From Eudorina sp. 2006-703-Eu-15 (Eukaryota; Chlorophyta; Chlorophyceae; Chlamydomonadales; Volvocaceae), in contig BDSI01000016.1 of the NCBI GenBank assembly GCA_003117195.1, positions 1,178,001 through 1,242,000 on the forward strand: 64,000 bases of DNA. Direction: 5' to 3'. The position numbers were made by a program, and so were the translations under genes. The notes under the pieces are model-generated. The model did no database searches and was not told the origin of the DNA. It saw only the letters and a list, made by a program, of their open reading frames with translations. Shown piece after piece: positions 54,397 to 64,000 of this stretch; positions within the stretch are counted from its first letter, which is position 1, and the number at the start of each line of letters is the position of its first letter.

Positions 54397-56509
54397 CTAT
54401 AGCCCGTAGGCCACTGTCACATTTTCACACGACGTCTCCTCTCCATCGCGATGCCTGGCGCCTCGCTGGCCGTCCCAACAGTTTCCATCTGTCAGGCCTG
54501 GGTAGCTGCGCTTCTTGGGTCGTTCGACGTGCTCACTCTGCTTGACGTCAGGGCCCTCGCTGCCCAAGGCCGTGTGCGCCTCGACGGGCTCTTCGTCACC
54601 CCCAAGGTCTTCGTCCTCGAGGCATGGAGCGATGAAGAGCTGGCAGGTACCGCCACCGCGCAGCTCAAACGTGGCGCTTAGCGGCGCCTCCTCACCGACC
54701 TGAACCAGCACCCGGCTGCTGTCAGCGCACAAGTGTGACAGCCGCTGCAGGTGGCGTGTCTGCGGGCATGTTCGGCAGGAAAGAGCGTAATGTTGCACAG
54801 GCACATGGGAACCGGGAGCTCTAAACCGACTGCCCCAGGCGAAAGCGCATCTAGAAAAGGGTGGACGAAAGACACTTCAGATACAGCAGTGGAATGTAGG
54901 ACAGCTGTGTCGGGAAAAGCGTGGTTCGTGCGTTAATATTCATGTTTTTGCCTGCTGGCGACCTGCCTTGTACTGAGCTCGCACGGGGTTCGCTGGCGCA
55001 TTCAGGCTCACAGCACCCGCCCCAGCAGCGCTGCTCCGCAGAGACACTTGCAGACTGGAGCAGTTGTCGCCCGCCTTGCCACTCAGCTGAAGGCTGGACG
55101 CCGTCAGCGTCAAGGCGACCTCCTCACAGCCGCTCGATTTGACGTCCGCCAAGATCTGCGGCGCATGCGCCAGTTGGACTGTTGGAGTAAGCAATATCAA
55201 ATATTGCTTGTCTCATAGATGCGAGCTGTTTTGGGTCATGGCCTGTACAGCAAGTACCGGGTACGACGGTGTCATATTGTGGCAGGCAGCCATGCACGGC
55301 CACACCTCGGATAGCAGGTCGGGCGCGTCGAACAGTGCCTCGCCGGTGAAGGTGAACGCCTCCCCATCCACAAAGCAGCGGGCATTGTCCGATGTTGGGG
55401 TCAGCAAGGCAAGGTGTTGGCGGGTGCTCTTTGTGACCCCATATGACCGCTGACCAGATCCGGCAACCGTCTCGGCCTCGATAATGAGGTGATCTGGGTC
55501 GGATGCCGCAACGCCCAGGCGTAACACGTAGGGCCGGCTGTTACCCGTGCTTTTACGCGGCTCAGAGGCGACGCGAATGGCCCGCCCTAGGAGCATGGGT
55601 TGTACCCACATAGGCCAATATGGCCGATCGCTGCGGACGGTAAAAAGGTGAGCAAGGGAAGAGTTCGGGCTTTCATGACGAACACTGCTGCAGAAATGAG
55701 ACGTTCGATTCTTGATAGAACATGCGTTCCCGAATCGGGTAAGTTCGTGTAAGTACATACCATTGGGGTCCGCTGTAACGTTCACTCATTCATTCATTCA
55801 TTCATTCATTCATTCATTCATTCATTCATTCATTCATTCATTCATTCATTCATTCATTCATTCATTCATTCATTCATTCATACCATTCGAAACGGCTGAA
55901 GACGGGCATCTGGCCGTAGGATGGAAAGAAGGCGTCCACGAAGCTGATCTGTGGAAGGGAACGTCAATGTATGCTAGCCACTGTCGTTTCCATCAGCTTC
56001 GCCCTGACCGGTCGTTTCCATCAGCTTCGCCCTGACCGTTGGAAGACTCAAGGGCGCTCTTACTGGGGTGCTGCAAAGATCTCCAAAACACCCCAACCTT
56101 ACCTTGGCTTGGTCGACGGCCCTGATCTGCAGACCCTTGTCCTTGAATACTTCCAGGCACACTGCATGCGAGAAACATTGCTGATGCGGCCTTTCCAGGC
56201 GAAGATGACCGTCTCTGCCAAACCCAACTCTTACCGCTGTCGTCAAAGAACTTGCCGATTAGCGAGAGCGTATCCATGAGGCCACTTGCGTCTCTCACGC
56301 GTATATCGAGGATCTTTTCTGTTGTAGGCACGGCTTTCGTGTAAGCTGTAAATTACGAATACCCGAACAAGGCGTTCTCCGTGCACGCCCACAGCAAGGG
56401 ACGTACCAGGGGGCTCCGATCTCGCAACCATGTCTATTTTACTTTGGAAAGCTGCTGCATAACCTGACACTGAAGCGAAGTCCTCGCCGGAAGGCAACTG
56501 TGGAGGCAT
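54397..56509 (-). CDS. RAD9: Probable RAD9-like subunit of the 9-1-1 checkpoint clamp
   Basis: Minus-strand exons: 56407-56509, 56235-56345, 56103-56161, 55884-55948, 55306-55630, ~54990-55155 (3' border unsure), 54397-54759. The other borders keep phase. The RAD9-RAD1-HUS1 ring is a PCNA-like clamp loaded at damaged DNA to trigger checkpoint signalling. The similarity is to RAD9's PCNA folds, from memory: GLMDTLSLIGKFFDDSVCLE then VFKDKGLQIRAVDQAKISFV parallels the LSRIG...LYLEPLEDGLSLRTVNSSRSA region. SYGVTKSTRQHLALL parallels the GVxKTHNLSF segment. DLLSEILADVKSSGCEEVAL joined across an intron parallels LSEALADFPQTLNEVTL. LQRLSHLCADSSRVLVQVGE parallels the second-fold LLSFAESANL block. An acidic tail follows the last strand. 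RAD1 or HUS1 is the alternative. It is head-to-head with the DNA ligase I gene. Confidence 0.68.
55788..55880. repeat. (CATT)23 microsatellite at a splice donor
   Basis: An uninterrupted 93-bp tetranucleotide array in intron 4 of the RAD9-like gene. On the minus strand the donor GTATGA at 55883 leads straight into GAAT repeats, so the array begins 3 nt inside the intron. Confidence 0.9.
55983..56038. repeat. 28-bp tandem duplication in RAD9-like intron 3
   Basis: Two perfect copies of a 28-bp unit starting GTCGTTTCCATCAGCTTCGC lie inside the intron 55949-56102, just upstream (minus strand) of exon 55884-55948. Confidence 0.9.
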
Positions 56510-57082
56510 GTCGACGGCAACCCTTCCGTCCAGACGTCTCAATTGTGTACAGGAGGTCTCCAGAAGGATTACCGTTAACTCAAGCTGGGTTAAAATCTCA
56601 GATTATTGGCAAGTTGCGCCCTTGCAAGCTTAGCCCTCACTGGCGAAGTCTGTCAAGGGTCATGCGAACCAAGGTGTAAGAGTCTTTAGAACAGGTATGA
56701 CAAATATGCTATGTATTAATTTATACATTAGTTCAGAACCATGTTATGATAATTGAAGCTATCCTGCATCTTCACTGGTCCGTCCAAACGGCGACGGTTA
56801 TCGCAGCACGATCGCAGCATACCGTGCTGCGGTGCTGCTCTCCTCCTTTCCTTCAAACATATACCTGCGTACTTCTATGTAACATAATTTCGCACTGTTT
56901 GTTTTGCTTCCTATTTATGGACACCTCTACTTGAGGAAGTCATTGAAGCTCCCCCAGTCGCTTACACTTCACAGCAGCACATGCTTGCTACGTTGCGTAT
57001 TTTGAAGAACTGTTGATAGTACGAGGTGGAACAGCGGGGTTGGGATTTGCGTTCGCGCGAATTCAAGTTTTCTTGCCTAGCG
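56510..57082. promoter_or_regulatory. Head-to-head promoter region of RAD9-like gene and LIG1
   Basis: The 573 bp between two divergent start codons hold both promoters and 5' UTRs. It is AT-richer than the flanking exons, with no supported ORF. Shared S-phase control is plausible but is inferred only from the arrangement and gene functions. Confidence 0.5.
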
Positions 57083-60000
57083 ATGAAACAAAAGAGCATT
57101 GGGGCGTTTTTCTCTGGAAACAAGCAAGCTGGGAAGGAGACAGTAAAAGGAAATGAGGCAAAGGCGATGGTGCAGTCGAAGCCTCCTGTCGACACTCCCA
57201 ATGGAAACGCAAGTGACCAGGTGTGCAATTTTCCTGCATGTTGCTGATCTTTAAAATCGGCTAATCGTCCAACGGTTGTAGCGCCACTTACACATGACGC
57301 AATCTCTTCCTTCCTGAAGGAGAACGACGCAGAACAGCTCGGTGTGACCAAGCCCGCCAGAAAGCGCCTACGCCGGACCGTAATTGACGATGACGATGAC
57401 TCTGTGCCACAACCCATGGAGGTTGCTGACGCCGACAAGGGGCAGCAGGGTACGACGTCCGCAGAGCAGGAAGCGCCGGGGAGAGGCAACACCACACAGG
57501 TATGGCTGTTGGGTTGTGCAATACACAGCCCCCGTCATGAGCCCCAAACGTTCAACAGCATTCCTTGCAATCTTACACGCAGGAACAGGCAAAGCCGAAA
57601 GATGCACAGGACGAGCGGCAGCAGGAGCAGCATGGGTCGCAGGAACAGCCGCGGGAGCAGGCCGCATCGCGGAGCGCTGCTGATGCATCGGCAGCGGCGG
57701 CGCAGCAAGTGGAAACATCGGCTGCACCCGCCAAGCCCAGTACCTCTGGGGCTACCCTTGCACCCATCTTCCAGCGCCCTGGAGCACGCAAGGTGGCTGC
57801 CGGGGCAAGCCCCATCCCGGACGCCCGGAAGCAGGCGCGGGGTACGTCCAAGTCACCCGCTTCGCCTACACAAGCGAAATCTCCTGCCGGGGGCGCCAGC
57901 AAGCCTTCAAAGCCGGCTGTAGCAGGTGTCAAAACAACCGCAGCAAAAGCGGAGGGGGATAAGGATACGTCAAGAGAAGAAGATGATGATGTTGCCGCCA
58001 ACGACAATGACGGAGGCTTGGAGGACCCGATTTCCGATAGCGACGACGACGCGGGCGGAGAGGTCAACGAAATCTTGGCAGACGCACCCAAGAAGAAGGC
58101 CGCCAAGCGCGCAAAAGCGGCTGCGAAGGGCACCAAAGGGGCCGACAAGGTGCGATTGGAGCTGGAGTGAGTTGAAGAGAGTCAGAGCTTGTCCCTGGCT
58201 GCTACGCGTAATGTCTGAGCCTGGATGTGGGACATCATCTTGGTCTTTTTTACAGTGACTTTCCGTTTCGGACACGTCCATGTTGTTCTCCCTCTGGCCG
58301 CAGGTGGACGGCGTTGGCACGGGAGCAGTGGCTGCGGCGTCCAAGTACGCGGAGGCGGACATCAGCAAGCTGATCACCTGGAAGAAGGGTTCACCGGTGC
58401 CGTACTCATTGCTGGCAAACACTTTCGAGGCGAGAAGGGACTCTAGCGGGTAAAAGGTGTATGATTGTTTCCTGGGTTGCATCGCAAGTTGACTGCACCC
58501 AGGTATCGTTCAATATAGCCATATGGTACGAGTTGGGTCAGGCCTATGTAGGCTATAGATCTGCGGCTTGACTTGCGAGACAGCATCGCGGGTATGATTG
58601 CCCCCGGTGGTGCGGCGCAGGCCATCGCCGAAACGGCCAAGCGGCTGGAGATTGTGGCACACCTGGTGGCGGCGTTCCGAGCCATCCTTGACACCAACCC
58701 GTCGGACCTGCTGCCTGCCGTGTACCTGTGCGTGAACCGGGTGGCCCCTGCCCACACGGGGATCGAGCTGGGCATCGGGGAGGCGACGCTCATCAAGGTT
58801 AGGAGGTCGGGTTGGTGCAGCAGCCTTGCGTGCGACCATCCCGATAACTATTGGGGTCCGCCAAAGCGGATGCACGCTTTGGGTAAAATCCGCATCACCT
58901 GGGGCTGATGCGCCTGGCTGCGATGATCAGCAGCAGGTCTCTGCAAAGGTCATGACGCGCCACGGACGCATGTCCGAACATCAACTCGGTGGGCGAGTCC
59001 CAAATCGAGGTCGGCCATCGAGGTCGGCTCCAGCTGTGTAATGTCTGCCTTGTTTGCAGGCGCTGTGCGAGGCCACCGGCAAGAACGAGGCGAGCATTAA
59101 AAAATCATACGAGTCCAGCGGCGACCTGGGGGTGGTAGCTGTCGGTGAGAAAGCGGCCACTGCTGAGCGCGTGAGGTTGTCCACGCCACGCAAGATCTGC
59201 TCTGCGGCAGTTTGGGGCATCTAATGAGTGCGGGTGGTGATGATGTAGCCATCAAGTTGAAGCGTCCGGTGACGCTTATTGACTGCGGAATGATCCTGTT
59301 TTACCTGGCCACGGCTCATCTGCGATATCGTCCCATGTCGTCCCTTTACGCCCGGATGCATCCGCAGGCGCTCGCAGCACGCAGCGGACCATGTTCATGC
59401 CTCCGCCCCTGACCATTGCCAACGTGCTCAAGGGCTTCCGAGACATCGCGCAGGTGCTGTGGGTGCCCGCTGCGGTTGGCCCGTGTGTTGTAGACCTGTC
59501 GCCGTGCCGCCAAACGGTAGCCGCTGGTCCTGCCGCTGCGAGCTCACATGGGCATAACCCCGTTCGCCGTCTCCTTCCACCCAAATCGATTCGCGCCTCC
59601 TTCCACCCCAATCGATTCGCGCAGGTGACGGGCAGCAAGAGCGTGGATACCAAGCGAGGCATGATCGTGAAGATGTTGGTGGCGGCCAAGGGCAACGAGC
59701 CTGGCTACATCATCCGGTCGTTGCAGGTGGGCAGAGATCCGGGCGTGCCTCATCCGCATGTTCTGGCGCTGGAAACACGCGCGCGTGCTGCTGTCTAACC
59801 ACCCCGGGGGCATTGGCATCACGTCGACACGTGCTGTCGATGTCGTACGGCAACATCCTTCTACCCTCAACACGTTGACGTCTGCAGGCCAAGCTGCGCA
59901 TCGGCCTTGCGGAGCAGAGCGTGCTGGTGGCGCTCGCGCACGCCGTCCACTTGCACCGGGAGGGCGTCAGCAACAAGGACGGGCGCCTTGCGGAGAAGCT

Positions 60001-63000
60001 GGAGGCCGCGGCCCAGGTGGTCAAGCAGGCGTACAGCGAGTGCCCTTCGTACGACGTGGTGAGCACTTCGCAAACACCAGGTGGACGGCGCGAGGGAACG
60101 CCTGGTGTTTCCGCGCCGAAGCTGCACCTTGTGAACTGTGCGCGAGGTCCGATTACCGGTAGATTTTATTGCCCGGCCGCTGAATTCCGACCATTCTACT
60201 CGGCGAGACTGCTCGGGCGATGTGTTCATGACCGCAGCTCATTCCGGCGCTGCTGGAGAACGGCACCACCGACCTGATGTCCCGCTGCCACTTTATGCCC
60301 GGTGTGCCGGTCAAGCCCATGCTGGCGAAGGTGGGATTGGGGGTGTGAGTCTGGCGGTTGCCGTGCCTGCTGCTTCCGACGTCGCAAATGCCTAAGCTAA
60401 CGAGTCCCACCGTCCGGTCAGTTACCCTGCCACGTCCAGCAGCGGTGTCGCAAGTCACAGTCGCGAAGCGTTCGGATTTACCATGGGCACAGGCTTGCAC
60501 AGGTTTTAGCACGTCATTGCCGGCAAGGGGTTTGGGAAGTCAGTCCTTCTACCAATGCTGTCGATCTAACAACGCCGTCCATCCGTCCAATGGCCACACG
60601 CCCGGTTCCCACAGCCCACCAATGGGGTAGGCGAGGTGCTGGAGAAATTCACGGACACGGAGTTCACGGTGGAGTACAAGTACGACGGCGAGCGGGCGCA
60701 GGTGCACGTGCTGGACAGCGGCAAGACCGTGCACATCTTCAGCAGGTAAATCTGATGGGCCAGGGTTCCGCGGAAAGCACTCCGACACGAGATGAGGATC
60801 TGCGGGGATCATTGGACTGCGGTTCTAGGATGCCGTTGCCACGCAACTGTCTCCATTTCAAGGCTCACAGGTGAAGCTCAATCGCGGCCACAGGAACGCT
60901 GAGAACAACACGCCCAAGTACCCGGACATTGTGGCGCGTGTGCGAGGGCTGCTCAAACCGAACGTCGAGTCCATCGTGATCGACAGCGAAGCGGTGGCCT
61001 ATGACCCCGAGAAGAAGAAGATCCTTCCCTTCCAGGTGCGGCCCAGGCGTGCAGCTCAGACAGGCATGTCGTGCTCTGCCTGCAATCTGGTCACGTTTGC
61101 GTGTTGCTTCAGCTATGGCATCGGTGAAAGCGTGTTCTTTCCATGCTGGGGATGTGACGGGATTCCGTAATGGTGGCTGCGCGCTGGGCCCCCGCAGGTG
61201 CTGTCGACGCGCGCCCGCAAAGACGTGTCGGTGGGGGAGATCAAGGTCCAGGTGGTGCTCTTCGCCTTCGACTGCCTCTACCTGAACGGCGAGTCGCTGT
61301 TGCACAAGCCGCTAACGGAGCGCCGGGAGGCTCTCTACAGCTCTCTCATAGAGAAGGAGGGGCAGCTGCTGTTCGCCTCGGCCAAGACAAGCCGCGATGT
61401 GGAGGAGCTCGAGGTAGGATCGTGAATTCGTAATGGGGCCAGGGCGCCGCAGGCGATGCTGCAGATGTTGTGGATTGTGAAAACACGCTCGTACTCTAGG
61501 GCTCCGCGAGGCAGGGGAGGTGCCATAAGGAGAAAGCAAATAGGAGACGGCCTCCGTACTGTTATAACTGTGTTGTTCTTGTTCTTGTTGTTATTTGAGG
61601 CCCTTGTTGCGCATGGTGCACACGCAGAGCTTCCTAACGGAATCGGTGGAGGCGGGCACGGAGGGCCTCATCGTCAAGACGCTCGCGGACACGTACGAGC
61701 CGTCCAAGCGGTCGAGCCACTGGCTCAAGCTCAAGAAGGACTACATGGTGCGTCTGTGACGCGTGCAGACAGACACGATTACGGACTCTGGCCCCCGCGG
61801 CGCCGAATCAGCACGCATGCGCATCAGGGCGTGCACGGAGTGGGGTGCACTTGACCAATCGGCAAACCTTTCGTGCAAGCGGGTGTGAAGTCCCGACATC
61901 CCGGTCCGGGCTCGTGTGCGTACCGTAGCTGTGGCAGCCCACATGCGCTCATGGTGTGCCCCGTTGTTCGGTTCATCATTTGCCGCCGGCAGGAGGGCGT
62001 CGGGGACACATTCGACGTGGTGCCTCTGGGGGCATTTTTCGGCAAGGGCAAGCGCACAGGTGAGGTGTCCTTATTTATCCCTGCGTTTATCTTTGATCCT
62101 TTTATTCCTGCTGTTCCGTCTGAGTATGATGTATCTCTGCCGCGACTTCAGGCGTGTACGGCGCTTACCTGCTGGGCATCTACGACCCCGACACGGAGAC
62201 GTATCAGACCATCAGCAAGCTGGGCACTGGGTTCAGCGAGGAACAGCTGCAGCAGCTGGCAGACGGGATGCGGCCGCATGTGATTTCCCAACCGCGACCA
62301 TACTACAAGTGAGCTACAGCTTGTAGTGGACAGCAGTAATGCATTGTGCAAGATCCCGCGGCCGTCACGCGGTTGCATTACCTCACTTGATGTCACCTCG
62401 AACGTGTTTGGGTTCCGTATGCCTTCATTTCTGTGCCGACCGCCCGTCCCCGGTGTTCAGGTGGAGCGACGCGCAGGTGCCGGACGTCTGGTTCGACACG
62501 GTGGCCGTGTGGGAAGTCAAGGCAGCGGACCTGTCTATCAGCCCCGTGCACAAGGCGGCGGTGGGGCTGGTCGACCCGGTCAAGGGCATCAGCATCCGGT
62601 GCGCGGTGGCCTGACTGAAGAAGTTGATGAACTCTCGACTCTCGCTCAGACCTCCTGCCAGCCTTCTGGACGGCCTGCACGAAACGTCCTGCGCGTTTTG
62701 ACGTATGTAAATGCGTGGCTGGATGTGGCGCAGGTTTCCCCGCCTGATCCGGGTGCGCGAGGACAAGTCCCCGGAGGACGCGACCAGCGCCTCCCAGGTG
62801 GCGGAGATGTTCCGCTCACAGGCGGTCATCAAACAGCAGCAGGTGAGTTCGGGTTGAAGACGCCGACACCGGCCGGAGAGCTAGCTGTCAGCAAAGAAAG
62901 ACACACGTGGATAGGGAGCGGCGAAGTTGAGCCAGCGGGAGTGTTGTGGAACCGTAAGATGGTCGCCGTTTGAGTACTGCGAATGATCGCAAAAGTTGAA

Positions 63001-63067
63001 GCGATGCGCCTTGACCATGATCATGCAGGCGGAGAAGCAGAAGGAGCAGGAGGCCGATGACGAGTAG
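57083..63067 (+). CDS. LIG1: ATP-dependent DNA ligase I (complete)
   Basis: Nineteen exons: 57083-57220, 57320-57499, 57583-58149, 58304-58429, 58621-58797, 59060-59170, 59385-59453, 59625-59726, 59888-60058, 60238-60330, 60615-60745, 60894-61035, 61198-61413, 61628-61747, 61993-62059, 62152-62308, 62461-62598, 62734-62842, 63029-63067. Phase is kept and the product is about 950 residues. It seals nicks between Okazaki fragments and in excision repair. The N-terminus is a PIP box, QKSIGAFF, for PCNA. A basic KPARKRLRR (likely NLS) and a ~200-residue Ala/Pro/Lys/acidic linker follow. The DNA-binding domain starts near [15 protein letters not shown]. Nucleotidyl motifs: [10 protein letters not shown] (AMP-accepting Lys at 60678-60680), [30 protein letters not shown] and [12 protein letters not shown]. 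The OB fold has GVGDTFDVV and ends [17 protein letters not shown] (motif VI). Intron 4 seems to use GAG|GCGAGA...CAG. All catalytic motifs are intact. Confidence 0.97.
59571..59622 (+). repeat. 26-bp tandem duplication at a LIG1 acceptor
   Basis: Two copies of a 26-bp unit beginning CTCCTTCCACCC, with one mismatch, end exactly where the acceptor AG of exon 59625-59726 begins. The pyrimidine-rich tract is thereby duplicated. The first copy is followed by CT instead of AG, so only the second can serve as acceptor. Confidence 0.85.
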
Positions 63068-63092
63068 ACGGCCCCGAGTGGAGCACGTGAGC

Positions 63093-63650
63093 TCAACGAC
63101 TCACACGCAGGAGGTGCCCAATGCAAATACTGAGTGTGGGTTTCGTTGTATGTGTGGTGGTGTGTGTGTGGTGGGGGGAAGAGGTACCCCCAACAGGTGA
63201 TGTCACGGTTGCCAGTTGCTTGTGCAGTTTTATACCAGAGACATCGGCGGTGACGGTGCCCATTAGGCAGTGCGAGCGCCCACCAGCTGTCGGTTGACGG
63301 CGCCACAGAATTGCCGTGCCGTCATCGGTGCACGACACCCCAACCAGTGCGCCTATATTGGAGGCGTGACACGGACATGCCTGGCAGGGGTTCTTTGTGT
63401 CGCACCAGGCGTGTACGTTGATTGGACAAGAGCCGTGGTGATTGTTACGGCCTCAGTGTTGTGTGACGTGCTTCTGAGCTTACGGCCATGCACCATTGAA
63501 AATGACTTCGGCCGATTAAATTCCCAGCTCGGCGTTGCACGCAGCCATGCTGCCAGCGAAACGGCATTTACCGGAACGTCGAATTTTCAAAACATGATTT
63601 CGGTCACCGCTTCGACGAGCAACCGTGTCATACAGTAGCACGACCCAACC
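63093..63650 (-). CDS. Probable WD40-type gene, partial
   Basis: Two minus-strand exons fit together: 63572-63650 (acceptor CCAG, donor GTAAAT) and from 63352 leftward to at most the stop at 63093. Phase 1 matches. The joined product reads WVVLLYDTVARRSGDRNHVL, then LKIRRSGALVGVSCTDDGT and AILWRR. The CTDDGTAILWRR end has the form of a WD repeat (DG-x-x-x-x-x-W). Too little is present to name a family. Upstream exons would lie to the right; an open stretch containing DCDGRMLVNVPGMLLSLFA at about 63905-63995 is a weak candidate. It is convergent with LIG1. A plus-strand reading of the same area (ATG at 63666 followed by a GTAAGT) is a competing possibility. Confidence 0.35.
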
Positions 63651-64000
63651 CTGGCCCCCGCCGCAATGCCGGGTCAACACCGGGCACAGGTAAGTTGAAA
63701 CACACGACGCTGCACCCAAGCACCCAGCGGCGATTCATTTCGCTTCGTGTCCCAATTTGCCCGGACATCCTCGTTCGTTGTGCCCTGTTGTCGTTCAATC
63801 GTTCCAGCGCACGCGTTGTGGTGCGCCCCGTGCCAAGTGAGCGGCCTTACGTCCTGCGAGAACCGCTCTTATACCTGTTGAGTCCTACATCTATCCGTGA
63901 AAGCGTAGCGCACAACACATGCAAACAGGGACAGAAGCATTCCTGGAACGTTCACCAGCATCCTGCCGTCGCAGTCCTGTGGAAGCCCCACCAGTCCCCA
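63651..64000. other. Right edge, unresolved
   Basis: Both strands show weak exon-like stretches: a plus-strand ATG at 63666 with a short exon ending at a GTAAGT, and a minus-strand open frame near 63905-63995. Neither is supported well enough to be called. Confidence 0.3.

Overview
This is nuclear DNA from a green alga of the Chlamydomonadales, most likely a volvocine (Chlamydomonas/Volvox group). The genes are dense and intron-rich, with introns bounded by GTGAGT/GTAAGT/GTACGT and CAG. Exons are GC-rich with Ala/Gly/Ser/Gln low-complexity tracts, and TGTAA occurs downstream of several stop codons, where this group places its polyadenylation signal. The encoded Mg-chelatase H subunit and the giant beta-helix/multi-TM receptor-like protein are of volvocine type. 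I cannot name the species from sequence alone.

Layout: (1) 156-4493, minus: 5' part of a large protein kinase whose N-lobe is split by a roughly 890-residue low-complexity insert; the rest lies off the left edge. (2) 6623-~8472, minus: DUF218 (YdcF-like) protein in at least five exons. (3) ~11188-28904, plus: a 19-exon gene for a ~3,700-residue protein with Pmp-like parallel beta-helix repeats, a cysteine-rich module and a multi-TM C-terminus. (4) ~30717-37134, plus: class 3 (diacylglycerol-type) lipase with two minisatellites in its introns. (5) 38221-45091, plus: complete CHLH, Mg-chelatase subunit H. (6) 46777-49670, minus: DUF1295/steroid 5-alpha-reductase-like membrane protein with a soluble N-terminal extension. 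(7) 49971-53417, plus: complete plastid-type 3-isopropylmalate dehydrogenase. (8) 54397-56509, minus: probable RAD9-like 9-1-1 clamp subunit. (9) 57083-63067, plus: complete DNA ligase I with an N-terminal PIP box. (10) ~63093-63650, minus: fragments of a probable WD40-type gene.

I reconstructed exons by hand, requiring that reading-frame phase be kept across each junction. CHLH (15 exons), DNA ligase I (19), IPMDH (8), the DUF1295 protein (7) and the receptor-like gene (19) close with consistent phase throughout. Three introns appear to use GC-AG borders.

Gene arrangement: the DUF1295 gene and IPMDH are head-to-head about 300 bp apart. The RAD9-like gene and DNA ligase I are head-to-head about 570 bp apart, which puts two DNA replication/repair genes on one possible bidirectional promoter. 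CHLH/DUF1295 and IPMDH/RAD9-like are convergent pairs. I saw no transposon ORF, rRNA, tRNA or CRISPR array.
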